A stretch of DNA of 64,000 nucleotides from Streptomyces himalayensis subsp. himalayensis (GTDB taxonomy: Bacteria; Actinomycetota; Actinomycetes; Streptomycetales; Streptomycetaceae). The notes under the pieces were generated by a model. That model searched no databases. It was not told the origin of the DNA and saw nothing but the letters and a program-made list of their open reading frames with translations. Shown piece after piece: positions 16,619 through 24,944 of this stretch (positions within the stretch are counted from its first letter, which is position 1; every line of letters begins with the position of its first letter). The DNA lies in assembly GCF_013778455.1 (NCBI RefSeq), contig NZ_JACEHE010000016.1:62001-126000 (forward strand), written 5' to 3'. The position numbers and the translations under genes are program-made.

Positions 16619-17613
16619 GCCGCCGCCTCCCCGGCGGACACCGGCCGCCTGCGCAGACGGCGCAGCCGCGTCGCGCGTTCGACGTCCATGGCGTCGAGCG
16701 CCTCGTCCAGAACGTTCTGCGGCATGCGCTTCAGCGCCGCCGCACTCATGGCCTTCAGACTGCGCGCCACAGACGGTTCAAACCTTTCAATGGATCCCAA
16801 ATGATGGGAAATAATGGCGCAATACGTGCGCACGGCCTTCGGCAGCAGGCTTTCCGCGTCGGGGTCGGCGGCTGTTTCCTCTACGACCTGGTCGAATGCC
16901 CGGATGAAATCCAGCTGGCGTACGTCGCCGATCTGCGTCAGGGACGACGCGACCCCGCGCCGGTAGAAAACGCCCAACAGGCTCACCGCGGCGAAGGATT
17001 CCGCCTCGCGGTGCAGCCGCCAGATCCACGGCCGGTCCTCCGCGGTGCGCAGCCCGTCGGTGAAGTGCAGCAGTCCCGCGTCGACGAGCCGGCGGTGGTA
17101 GATGCCCGCCCAGGCGTACGCGTAGTCGACGGACGTGGTCCTGTCGGCGGGCAGGATGGCGTCGCGCGACCGCATCACGACCCCGCGCATGCCGTGCGGC
17201 ACACGATGAACGGTGCGGGCGCGGGCGGTGCACTGCACATGGTCGGTGCGCACGAAGTCACAGCCCAGCTCCTCGATGGCGGAGAGCAGCTGCGGGTAGT
17301 AACCCGGCGCGAGCCAGTCGTCCCCGTCCAGGAAGGTGAGGTATTCGCCGGTGGCGGCGTCGATACCCGTGTTGCGCGCGGTCGCGAGGCCCCCGTTCTG
17401 CTCGTGTCTGACATGAACGACACGGCCGGCGCCCCCGGCGCCCTGCAGTTCCTTCGCCGCACGCTCGAGGATGTTCGGGGTCTCATCCTTCGAGCAGTCG
17501 TCGACGAGAATGAATTCGAAGTCCTCCCGCGCGTTGGCGCGCAGGCTTTTCAATGTGTCGGGCGCGTATTGCTGGACGTTGTAGAACGGCACGATAACGG
17601 AGAGCTTGACCAC
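16615..17613 (-). CDS. GT2 family glycosyltransferase
   Basis: The 332-residue protein starts MVKLSVIVPFYNVQQYAPDT, a classical GT2 A-type fold. LVDDCSKDET is the nucleotide-binding acidic motif, GGLATARNTGIDAATGEY the next loop, and FLDGDDWL the DxD-like metal site near residue 108. The C-terminal third is helical and resembles teichoic-acid or capsule glycosyltransferases. It is translationally coupled to the polysialyltransferase-like gene and divergent from the DUF6716-type gene at 17812. It probably adds hexose or N-acetylhexosamine units in the same polymer. Confidence 0.88.
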   Translation of the reverse strand: MVKLSVIVPFYNVQQYAPDTLKSLRANAREDFEFILVDDCSKDETPNILERAAKELQGAGGAGRVVHVRHEQNGGLATARNTGIDAATGEYLTFLDGDDWLAPGYYPQLLSAIEELGCDFVRTDHVQCTARARTVHRVPHGMRGVVMRSRDAILPADRTTSVDYAYAWAGIYHRRLVDAGLLHFTDGLRTAEDRPWIWRLHREAESFAAVSLLGVFYRRGVASSLTQIGDVRQLDFIRAFDQVVEETAADPDAESLLPKAVRTYCAIISHHLGSIERFEPSVARSLKAMSAAALKRMPQNVLDEALDAMDVERATRLRRLRRRPVSAGEAAA

Positions 17614-17811
17614 CCCGGTGACGTTAGATGCCGCTCCACCCTGCGTCTTGACTCATGGCTTGATACCGGATGAACGACGTGTGGCGGAACGGTGAACGCA
17701 GGTTTTTTCCATGCCGTTCGGAGCTGGGTTCGCTGTTCGTCGATGTGCTGTTAACCGTTTGTTGCATTCGGGTTGGGCGGCGGCTCGGAATGCCTTCCTA
17801 GCGTCGTCGAC

Positions 17812-19143
17812 GTGCCAGTAAGTACTTCGACGAAGTCCCCGCGGGTTGCCGTACTCGCCGATTCCGACACCCGGTGGAAATGGGGCGCGCTCACCGCGAA
17901 CCGTACCGTTCCGGACAGTCGGCTGAGCGGTTTTCTGCTGCGTGGGCGTGCAACCCCGACGGCCCGCCAGTTGCGGGAAGTCGGAGTGCGCGCGGATGAC
18001 CTGCGCGAGGTCACGGCCGTCGAATTCCTGCGGGAAATGGAGCGGGACCGCGCCGAGTACGACGTCGTCGTCCTCGCCCTCGTCGGCGGAGCCGTCCAGG
18101 CGATGCTGCACGGACTCGCCCGAACCTGGAAGGGACACACGAAGCGCCCCGTCGTCGTCACCGGCTATGTCGGCGTCGTCTACGAGAAGCTCGCCGACGG
18201 CCTGCTGCTGCGACACGGCGCCGACCTCGTCCTCGCCAACTCCCGCCATGACGCGGAGCGCTTCCGCGCCGTGTACGAGGGCGTGGGCGCCGACGCGTCG
18301 TCCGTCGTGGAGACCGCACTGCCGTTCCTCGGCGGCAAGCCGTACGAGAAGAAGGGCCAGGACGACAAGGACGACCCGTACACCGTCGTCTTCGCCGCCC
18401 AGCCCTCCGTGCCCGATACCGCCGCCGACCGTACCTATCTGCTGCGCCGCCTAGCCGAGCACGCACGCCTGCACCCGGACCGCGAGGTCCTGCTCAAGCT
18501 GCGTTCCAAGCCCGGCGAGCACACCACGCACATCGAGGAACTGCCCTACCAGAAGCTCGCGCAGCGGCTCCCCGGCGGACTGCCCGCCAACTGCCGCCTT
18601 GTCTACGGGCACATGGGCGAGGTCCTCGACCGCACCGACCTGCTGGTCACCGTCAGCTCCACGGCAGCGCTGGAGGCCTTGCACCGCCGCATCCCCACGG
18701 TCATCCTCACCGACCTGGGCGTGCGCGAGGCGCTCGGCAACCACCACTTCACCGGCTCCGGGTGCCTCGCCTCCTGGGACCAGCTCGACTCCGGCCACCA
18801 GCCCGTGACCGACGAGAAGTGGGTCGCCCGGCAGGGCGTCGCCGCCGACGGGGCGTACGAGACGGCCTTCGACGCCGCGCGCGAGCGCATCGCGACGCTG
18901 CTCGAATCGGCCGAGCTCCCACCCCTTCAGCCGTACTACACACCGGTCACCGCCCCCGGCTATCTGCCGCGCATCCTCGCCCGCCACCACCTCGGGCCGG
19001 ACGGCGCCCCGCTGCCCGGAGCCCCCGTGTCCGACAAGGAGCCGGGCCGGGTGCGGCGGATCGTGCGCCGCGTCGCCCGAGGCGCCTACCGCCACGGAGT
19101 GCAGCGAGTGGCGCCCGTGATCCGGCGCATGGGCGAGCTGTGA
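17812..19143 (+). CDS. DUF6716-type putative glycosyltransferase
   Basis: GTG at 17812 is the likeliest start, though no clear ribosome site precedes it and the mRNA may be leaderless; TTG at 17773 is the alternative. From 17812 the protein has 443 residues. The fold looks like a two-domain GT-B: AVLADSDTRWKWGALTA at the start, VVVTGYVGVVYEKLADGLLL, then LLKLRSKPGEHTTH and LLVTVSSTAALEALHRRIP, which resemble the C-terminal nucleotide-sugar site of polysialyltransferase and CDP-glycerol transferases. The basic C-terminus may dock to the membrane. It begins an operon with the CMP-nonulosonate genes. Confidence 0.65.
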   Translation: MPVSTSTKSPRVAVLADSDTRWKWGALTANRTVPDSRLSGFLLRGRATPTARQLREVGVRADDLREVTAVEFLREMERDRAEYDVVVLALVGGAVQAMLHGLARTWKGHTKRPVVVTGYVGVVYEKLADGLLLRHGADLVLANSRHDAERFRAVYEGVGADASSVVETALPFLGGKPYEKKGQDDKDDPYTVVFAAQPSVPDTAADRTYLLRRLAEHARLHPDREVLLKLRSKPGEHTTHIEELPYQKLAQRLPGGLPANCRLVYGHMGEVLDRTDLLVTVSSTAALEALHRRIPTVILTDLGVREALGNHHFTGSGCLASWDQLDSGHQPVTDEKWVARQGVAADGAYETAFDAARERIATLLESAELPPLQPYYTPVTAPGYLPRILARHHLGPDGAPLPGAPVSDKEPGRVRRIVRRVARGAYRHGVQRVAPVIRRMGEL

Positions 19144-19216
19144 CCGCCCCGTCGCACGGCGGACTGTGACCGCCCCCGAAGACCACGCACCCCAAGGAAC
19201 CGAGGAGACCTCTCCC

Positions 19217-20476
19217 ATGACGCACCCCGAAGCGGGCACGGCGGCGCCAGTACGCCGGGTGCTCGCGGTGATCCCCGCACGCGGCGGCTCCAAGGGCGTG
19301 CCCGCCAAGAACCTCGCTCCGGTCGGCGGCGTGCCCCTGGTGGCCCGCGCCGTCCGCGAGTGCCGCGCCACCCGGCTCGTCACGGACGTCGTGGTGTCCA
19401 CGGACGACGCCGCCATAGCGGCCTGTGCCCGCGAGGCGGGTGCCGAAGTGGTGCTGCGCCCCGCCGCCATCGCCGGTGACACGGCCACCAGCGAGGCCGC
19501 GGTCCTGCACGCGATGGACACCCACGAGGCCCTGCACGGCGCGGCGGTGGACGTGGTCCTGCTGGTGCAGTGCACGAGCCCGTTCCTGATCCGCGAGGAC
19601 ATCGAAGGGGTGGCGGCCGCGGTCGTGGAGAACGGGGCCGACACCGCGGTGACGGTGGCGCCGTTCCACGGCTTCATCTGGCGGGACGGGGCGGACCATC
19701 CTCCGGCGGATGGCGGGGAGTCGTCCGCCACCGCGGGCGGCCACGGCGTCAACCACGACAAGTCCTTCCGCCCCCGCCGCCAGGACCGCCCCCAGGACCT
19801 CCTGGAGACCGGCGCCGCCTACGCGATGGACGCCGCGGGCTTCCGCAAGCACAACCACCGGTTCTTCGGGCACACCGAGCTCGTACGCACCGACCCCGCC
19901 CGCGTCCTCGAGATCGACGACCCGCACGACCTCGCCCGCGCCCGCGCACTCGCACCGCTCTTCGACGCGGACCGGCCCGGCGCACTCCCGACCGCCTCCG
20001 ACATCGACGCGGTCGTACTCGACTTCGACGGCACCCAGACCGACGACAGGGTGCTGATCGACTCCGAAGGACGCGAGTTCGTCTCCGTGCACCGCGGAGA
20101 CGGCCTCGGCATCGCGGCCCTCCGCAAGAGCGGCCTGACGATGCTGATCCTGTCCACGGAGCAGAACCCGGTCGTCGCCGCCCGGGCCAGGAAGCTCAAG
20201 CTCCCGGTCCTGCACGGCATCGACCGGAAAGACCTCGCACTCAAGCAGTGGTGCGAGGAGCAGGGCATCGCGCCTGAGCGCGTGCTCTACGTCGGCAACG
20301 ACGTCAACGACCTCCCGTGCTTCGCCCTCGTCGGCTGGCCCGTGGCGGTCGCGAGCGCCCACGACGTCGTGCGCGGCGCCGCACGCGCGGTCACCACCCT
20401 CCCCGGCGGTGACGGCGCGATCCGAGAGATCGCCAGCTGGATCCTCGGCCCTTCTCTCGACTCCCTCGACAAGTAA
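19217..20476 (+). CDS. CMP-nonulosonate (acylneuraminate) cytidylyltransferase fused to HAD phosphatase
   Basis: ATG at 19217 has GAGGAG eight bases upstream and gives 419 residues; the GTG at 19166 is less likely. Residues 12-250 form a CMP-sialate synthetase domain, with VIPARGGSKGVPAKN (18-32) for CTP binding. A KdsC-like HAD phosphatase follows, with VVLDFDGTQTDD (266-277; nucleophile D269, acid D271) and VGNDVNDLP (359-367). It would activate a nonulosonate as CMP-sugar, and the HAD part probably removes a 9-phosphate. That would imply the upstream synthase makes Kdn-9-phosphate or sialate-9-phosphate. The neighbouring NeuB-type gene is 14 bases downstream. Confidence 0.9.
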   Translation: MTHPEAGTAAPVRRVLAVIPARGGSKGVPAKNLAPVGGVPLVARAVRECRATRLVTDVVVSTDDAAIAACAREAGAEVVLRPAAIAGDTATSEAAVLHAMDTHEALHGAAVDVVLLVQCTSPFLIREDIEGVAAAVVENGADTAVTVAPFHGFIWRDGADHPPADGGESSATAGGHGVNHDKSFRPRRQDRPQDLLETGAAYAMDAAGFRKHNHRFFGHTELVRTDPARVLEIDDPHDLARARALAPLFDADRPGALPTASDIDAVVLDFDGTQTDDRVLIDSEGREFVSVHRGDGLGIAALRKSGLTMLILSTEQNPVVAARARKLKLPVLHGIDRKDLALKQWCEEQGIAPERVLYVGNDVNDLPCFALVGWPVAVASAHDVVRGAARAVTTLPGGDGAIREIASWILGPSLDSLDK

Positions 20477-20490
20477 GGAATCTCTCCGTC

Positions 20491-21429
20491 ATGAGCACCA
20501 ACTCCCGTCTGCGCACCTTCGGTTCGAAGACCGCCGGCCCGGGTCAGCCCGTCTACATCACCGGCGAGATCGGCATCAACCACAACGGCGACCTGGACAA
20601 CGCGTTCAAGCTGATCGACGCGGCCGCCGAGGCCGGCTGCGACGCGGTCAAGTTCCAGAAGCGGACCCCGGAGATCTGCACCCCGCGCGACCAGTGGGAC
20701 ATCGAGCGCGACACCCCCTGGGGCCGGATGACGTACATCGACTACCGGCACCGCGTCGAGTTCGGCGAGGACGAGTACCGCCAGATCGACGAGTACTGCA
20801 AGGAGAAGGACATCGCCTGGTTCGCGTCCCCGTGGGACACCGAGGCCGTCGCCTTCCTGGAGAAGTTCGACGTCCCGGCCCACAAGGTCGCGTCCGCGTC
20901 CCTGACCGACGACGAGCTCCTCCGCGCCCTGCGCGCCACGAACCGCACGATCATCCTCTCCACGGGCATGTCGACGCCGAAGCAGATCCGCCACGCGGTC
21001 GAGGTCCTGGGCAGCGACAACATCCTGCTCTGCCACGCCACGTCGACGTACCCGGCGAAGGCCGAGGAGCTCAACCTGCGCGTGATCAACACGCTCCAGG
21101 CCGAGTACCCGAACGTGCCGATCGGCTACTCCGGCCACGAGACCGGCCTGCAGACCACGCTGGCGGCGGTCGCGCTGGGCGCCACCTTCGTGGAGCGCCA
21201 CATCACGCTGGACCGCGCCATGTGGGGCTCGGACCAGGCGGCCTCCGTGGAGCCGGGCGGCCTGCAGCGCCTGGTCCGCGACATCCGCACCATCGAGGCC
21301 TCCCTCGGTGACGGCGTCAAGAAGGTCTACGAGTCGGAGCTCGGCCCGATGAAGAAGCTCCGCCGCGTCCAGGGCGTCGTCGCCGAGGCCGAGATCGCCG
21401 CCGCCGCCGGCGAGCCGGTCGGCGTCTGA
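20491..21429 (+). CDS. NeuB-type nonulosonate (N-acetylneuraminate family) synthase
   Basis: ATG at 20491 follows TAAGGAATCTC. The 312-residue product is a TIM-barrel NeuB/SpsE synthase: YITGEIGINHNGD (22-34), AVKFQKRTPEI, SPWDTEAVAFL, ILSTGMST, LCHATSTYP, GYSGHE and VERHITLDRAMWGSDQ. Sialic-acid synthases condense phosphoenolpyruvate with ManNAc, mannose or their 6-phosphates. The usual C-terminal SAF antifreeze-like domain, about 60 residues, is absent; the protein ends soon after RRVQGVVAEAEI. Loss of SAF is seen in some phosphate-dependent enzymes and fits the HAD-linked cytidylyltransferase next door. Substrate assignment to Kdn is inference. Confidence 0.9.
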   Translation: MSTNSRLRTFGSKTAGPGQPVYITGEIGINHNGDLDNAFKLIDAAAEAGCDAVKFQKRTPEICTPRDQWDIERDTPWGRMTYIDYRHRVEFGEDEYRQIDEYCKEKDIAWFASPWDTEAVAFLEKFDVPAHKVASASLTDDELLRALRATNRTIILSTGMSTPKQIRHAVEVLGSDNILLCHATSTYPAKAEELNLRVINTLQAEYPNVPIGYSGHETGLQTTLAAVALGATFVERHITLDRAMWGSDQAASVEPGGLQRLVRDIRTIEASLGDGVKKVYESELGPMKKLRRVQGVVAEAEIAAAAGEPVGV

Positions 21430-21443
21430 GCGGTACACGGCAG

Positions 21444-22640
21444 ATGACTCCCCGAACCGGGTCGGCGGCCGGCTCCACCCTCGCCTTCGTCGAGAGCCCC
21501 GTACAGCTCCTCAACGTTCTGGAGTGGGCGCACACAGTCGCGCCCAGGGCCGCGCAGGAGCATGCGGAAAGCGCCGTGCCGCCGTCCGTACGGACACGGC
21601 ACGAGGCCGCCGCCGACCCGGCCGGGGAGCAGGTCGACCGCGCCGCAGAGGCCCGCACCCGCACCCCCCTCACCCCCGGCGAACTCACGCTCGTCGTCCT
21701 GTCGCCCACCGATCCCATGACCCGCGGCCAGCTGCGCCGCATGGCGGAACTCGCCCGCAAAGAGGGCTACCAGGTCCGCTGGGAGGAGGCACGGGGCGGC
21801 CCGGCCGCGCCCTTCCAGACCATCGGCGGGCTCACCCCGCTCCTGCGGGTGGCCCGCCGGGTCGTCATCGGCGACCCGTTCTCCCGCTACGTACAGCTCC
21901 TGCTGACCATCACGCGCGCCCGCGACCTGGTCGTCGTCGACGACGGCACTGCCACCATGGAGTTCATCTCCCAGCTGGCCCGCGGCGAGCGCCTGGTGCG
22001 CTGGCACCGGCGCGGCGGGCGTCCGGGGGCGCGCGACATCGTCTTCGCCCCCGTGTCCGCATCGGCGCGCCGCCGTCTCACTCCGGGCGGCGGGCGGACG
22101 GTCGAGGTGTTCTCCTCCATGCCGATGGAGACCGTCCCCGAGGGCGTCCGCATCACAGCGAACGACTTCGCGTGGACCCGCTCCAGGTTCGGCCCGCCCC
22201 GGATAACCAAGGGCGCCGACCTGGTCGGCACATCGCTGGTCGAGACAGGCGTGGTGGACCCCGACCGCTATCTCGAGGCGGTCGCATCCCTCGCCCGCGC
22301 ACACGGCGCCACGAGGTACTTCGCCCACCGCCGCGAAAGCTCCGAGAAACTCCACCGGTTGGCGGTCGAAACGGGCCTCGAGGTGGTCCGCCCGGACCTC
22401 CCCCTGGAACTGATAGCGCGCCGTGGCCCGATCGGCCGTACGATCCTGAGCTTCCCGTCGACGGTCGTCCACACGCTGCCACTGGCTTTGGCGGGCACGG
22501 AGGTGAAGGTCGCCGTGTGCGACATCGACCCGTCCTGGCTGACAGATCACGCCTCACCCCGAGCCCAGGGCTTCCTGTCCGGGGTCACGGGCACGGCTCG
22601 GGACGTGCACCGGTTGTCGACGGTGGCGCACACGGCCTGA
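21444..22640 (+). CDS. Polysialyltransferase-like (GT52-related) glycosyltransferase
   Basis: ATG at 21444 lies 14 bases after the NeuB stop. The 398-residue protein opens with TLAFVESPVQLLNVLEWAH, a strand-loop shared with bacterial lipooligosaccharide and capsule sialyltransferases. Later segments fit that fold: VVIGDPFSRYVQLLL, LVVVDDGTATMEFI, TRYFAHRRESSEKLHRLA, and ILSFPSTVVHTLPLAL with the Ser-Thr-like donor loop. Residues 35-75 are a low-complexity, probably disordered insert. Position beside NeuA- and NeuB-type genes supports CMP-nonulosonate as donor. It is the last gene of the island before the IS256 copy. Confidence 0.75.
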   Translation: MTPRTGSAAGSTLAFVESPVQLLNVLEWAHTVAPRAAQEHAESAVPPSVRTRHEAAADPAGEQVDRAAEARTRTPLTPGELTLVVLSPTDPMTRGQLRRMAELARKEGYQVRWEEARGGPAAPFQTIGGLTPLLRVARRVVIGDPFSRYVQLLLTITRARDLVVVDDGTATMEFISQLARGERLVRWHRRGGRPGARDIVFAPVSASARRRLTPGGGRTVEVFSSMPMETVPEGVRITANDFAWTRSRFGPPRITKGADLVGTSLVETGVVDPDRYLEAVASLARAHGATRYFAHRRESSEKLHRLAVETGLEVVRPDLPLELIARRGPIGRTILSFPSTVVHTLPLALAGTEVKVAVCDIDPSWLTDHASPRAQGFLSGVTGTARDVHRLSTVAHTA

Positions 22641-22716
22641 GCCCGATCCTGGACCTGCGCATCGGCGGTGTACCGCCTCCCGGACGAGAACGGTTCGCCC
22701 GGCGGCCTGCCAGTGT

Positions 22717-24173
22717 GGGAGTGTCTCGGTTTTCGTGTATGCCCGATCTTTGATTTTCTGATGGTTTACTTCGGGTTGATCACTCGTTGGTAAGGGGGAG
22801 TCCGTCGAGGTCGACGCGGTCGCCGTAGAAGCCGGCGAGGACGTTTATGGCGGCTTTCCAGTTGTGGGTGCGTCCGGTCGGGTTGGGCCTGTTGGGCTCC
22901 CGGTGCCGGATGGCGAGGTAGAGGACCTTGAGGGCCGCTTCCTCGCTGGGGAAGTGCCCGCGGCGCCGACTGGCTTGCCGGACGCGGGAGTTGAGGGACT
23001 CGATCATGTTCGTCGTATAGACGATCTTGCGGACACCTGGCGGGAACTTCAGGAACTCCGCGAAATGCATCCAGTTCTTGCGCCACAGCCCGGTCATCGC
23101 TGGGTACTGCCCTGACCACTTCTCCTCGAACTCCGAGAAGAGCGCCTTCGCCGCGTCCTCGGTCGGCGCAGTGTAAACCTGCCGGAGTTCCTTGGTGATG
23201 GCCGACCAGTGGGCCCTCGAGGTGAACCGCAGCGAGTTGCGGACCATGTGGACCACGCACAGCTGCACGTCGGTCTGCGGCCAGATCGCAGTGAGCGAGT
23301 CGGGCAGGCCCTTCAGGCCGTCGCAGCACGAGATGAGCACGTCCTGCACACCTCGGTTGCGGAGTTCCGACAGCCACGTCATCCACTGTTTCGCACCCTC
23401 GCCCCCGGTGCCTACCCACATCCCCAGGACGTCACGCTCGCCCTCAAGGTTGATCCCCACGGCGATGTAGACGGGGCGGTTGGACACGGCACCGTCACGG
23501 ATCTTCAACACGATCGCGTCGATCATGAGGACGGCGTAAATCTTGTCCAGCGGCCGGTTGCGCCACGCGTCGACCTCGTCCTTGATCTTGTCGGTCGCCC
23601 TCGAGATCAACCCGCGCGAGACGTCCATGTCGTAGATCTCGGCCAGGTGCTGCTGGATCTCCCCGGTCGTCAGGCCCTTCGCATACAGCGACAGGACCGC
23701 CTCGTCGAAGCCCTCGATCTTCCGCTGGTGCCGGGGCACGATCTGCGGTTCGAACGAAACGTCCCGGTCCCGCGGGACGTCGATCTCCACCTCGCCGATC
23801 TCGGTCCGCACCCGCTTCGACGACGTCCCGTTCCGCGAGTTCGCCACCCCACGGCCGGCCGGGTCGCCCTTCTCATAACCGAGATGCTCGCTCATCTCCG
23901 CCTCCAGCGCGCCTTCCAGCACGTGCTTCAACAGGCCCTTGAACAGGCTGTTGTCGCCGACGAGGTTCACGCCCTCCGCCCGGGCCCGCTCGACCAGCTG
24001 CCGGGCGATGTCCTTCTGCTCCTGCTGCTGCACCAACTCAGCCCCCGTCTGTACGACATCCGAACTGTTGTGGGAGCCACGAGAGTTGCCCATAATGATC
24101 CTTTCCAGCACCGGTCACCCCGATGCCATCCGGTCATACCGGGCATACACAAACTTCAGGACAGGCCCTCCCA
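22717..24173 (-). mobile_element. IS256-family insertion sequence
   Basis: The element holds one transposase gene. Its ends form imperfect inverted repeats: the left end (22717-22747) and the right end read from the other strand (24173 back to about 24137) share GGGAG at the tip and GTGTATGCCCG inside. The outer bases CCAGTG at 22711 and CACTGG at 24172 extend the symmetry, so the exact ends are uncertain by several bases. No clear target duplication is visible, which suggests later deletion or recombination at one side. The right end abuts a toxin C-terminal frame. Confidence 0.8.
22780..24093 (-). CDS. IS256-family transposase
   Basis: ATG at 24091-24093 (MGNSRG) has AAGGATC upstream and is preferred to the in-frame start at 24111. 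The 437-residue protein is full length for the family. It has the DDE-type core typical of mutator transposases: YAVLMIDAIVLKIRDG (first Asp), VLISCCDGLKGLPDSL (second Asp), and NMIESLNSRVRQASRRRG (the Glu region). The N-terminal helical part has LVGDNSLFKGLLKHVLEGAL and EMSEHLGYEKGD. There is no frameshift, so the element may still move. Confidence 0.95.
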   Translation of the reverse strand: MGNSRGSHNSSDVVQTGAELVQQQEQKDIARQLVERARAEGVNLVGDNSLFKGLLKHVLEGALEAEMSEHLGYEKGDPAGRGVANSRNGTSSKRVRTEIGEVEIDVPRDRDVSFEPQIVPRHQRKIEGFDEAVLSLYAKGLTTGEIQQHLAEIYDMDVSRGLISRATDKIKDEVDAWRNRPLDKIYAVLMIDAIVLKIRDGAVSNRPVYIAVGINLEGERDVLGMWVGTGGEGAKQWMTWLSELRNRGVQDVLISCCDGLKGLPDSLTAIWPQTDVQLCVVHMVRNSLRFTSRAHWSAITKELRQVYTAPTEDAAKALFSEFEEKWSGQYPAMTGLWRKNWMHFAEFLKFPPGVRKIVYTTNMIESLNSRVRQASRRRGHFPSEEAALKVLYLAIRHREPNRPNPTGRTHNWKAAINVLAGFYGDRVDLDGLPLTNE

Positions 24174-24427
24174 CTGGCGTGGGTGACGATTGGGTGGCGC
24201 GGACGGCTGATAACGGAAAGGGAAGTGTGTGGCAGAAGCCTGGTTCGACCGGAAATGCCGACATGCTTCGCGTGATGAATCCGACCGGCATGTACCCGAA
24301 TGGCTATGTGCGGTTCTATAACAAGCACGGTCAGCCGATCGGGCTCGACGGGAAACCCGGATCAAAAGCGGCTACGCATATCCCGATGAATCCTGATGGC
24401 ACTTATCCGCTTCCGGTGGGGTGGTAG
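24174..24427 (+). pseudogene. C-terminal toxin domain of a polymorphic toxin, cut off by IS256
   Basis: Right at the IS end an open frame encodes about 84 residues ending PLPVGW. It includes DDWVARTADNGKGSVWQKPG and YVRFYNKHGQPIGLDGKPGS, then THIPMNPDGTYP. This style is typical of C-terminal toxin modules of Rhs/YD-type or WXG-type polymorphic toxins. The long N-terminal delivery part is missing. Left of the IS, 22687-22714 reads YRLPDENGSP in one frame, which could be the broken-off upstream part. The stop codon is followed two bases later by the immunity gene start. The toxic activity is not recognisable. Confidence 0.65.
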
Positions 24428-24429
24428 GC

Positions 24430-24801
24430 ATGAACCTGAACCTTCAGGGTCAAGCAGTTACCCGTGTCTGCTTCGATTCGGCTCTCACGGTCCTGACCAG
24501 CGGGGATTACGAGCTGCGCGTCGAGACCGAGGCGGTTCTTCAGGTCTCGTCCGGGGATCATGTGTCTTTCGATCCAGAATCCCCGGATGTTGTGGCCCCC
24601 TATCTCGTTCGGCTGGCCCGTGACGTGATTACTGGGGCCGAGGTGGGAAGGGTCGGGGATCTCGTGATCGAATTTGAAAGCGGCACGAATCTGATCGTCC
24701 GGCCGGATGATGATTATGAGGCTTGGGGGCTTGTCGGGCCGAAGGGGCGGCGCGTGACCTGCATGCCAGGGGGGGAGATTGCAGTGTGGAGTGGGGAGTG
24801 A
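24430..24801 (+). CDS. Putative immunity protein (DUF6188-like)
   Basis: ATG at 24430 lies two bases after the toxin stop; a GTG at 24421 would overlap it. The 123-residue protein is acidic and strand-rich: NLQGQAVTRVCFDSALTVL, then ELRVETEAVLQV, and DYEAWGLVGPKGRRVTC. The pattern resembles DUF6188-type small proteins found after polymorphic toxins. It probably protected the cell from the toxin whose C-terminus lies upstream. GC content is lower than in neighbouring chromosomal genes, as is common for toxin-immunity modules. A hairpin follows. Confidence 0.6.
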   Translation: MNLNLQGQAVTRVCFDSALTVLTSGDYELRVETEAVLQVSSGDHVSFDPESPDVVAPYLVRLARDVITGAEVGRVGDLVIEFESGTNLIVRPDDDYEAWGLVGPKGRRVTCMPGGEIAVWSGE

Positions 24802-24866
24802 TATTCGGCCGTAGTCGGAAATCCTAACCTCCGCATCGCATCTCTTGGTGCGGGCAAGAGCAAATT

Positions 24867-24901
24867 TGTGGCCCCGCCGGGAAGCTCTCGGCGGGGCCAC
24901 A
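24867..24901. terminator. Terminator after the immunity gene
   Basis: TGTGGCCCCGCCG at 24867-24879 pairs perfectly with CGGCGGGGCCACA at 24889-24901 around a 9-base loop. It serves the immunity gene and perhaps the opposite-strand integrase remnant. Confidence 0.85.
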
Positions 24902-24908
24902 GAGATGT

Positions 24909-24937
24909 CTGACGGCAGTAGTTGACGGCAACGTCAG
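24909..24937. repeat. Possible attachment-site-like repeat A
   Basis: CTGACGGCAGTAG followed by TTGACGGCAACGTCAG contains two direct TGACGGCA words and ends as a palindrome (CTGACG...CGTCAG). A near copy lies at 30032, and its inner 14 bases recur exactly at 34882. It sits at the 3' end of the integrase remnant, where attachment sites often occur. Confidence 0.4.
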
Positions 24938-24944
24938 TGGACCG

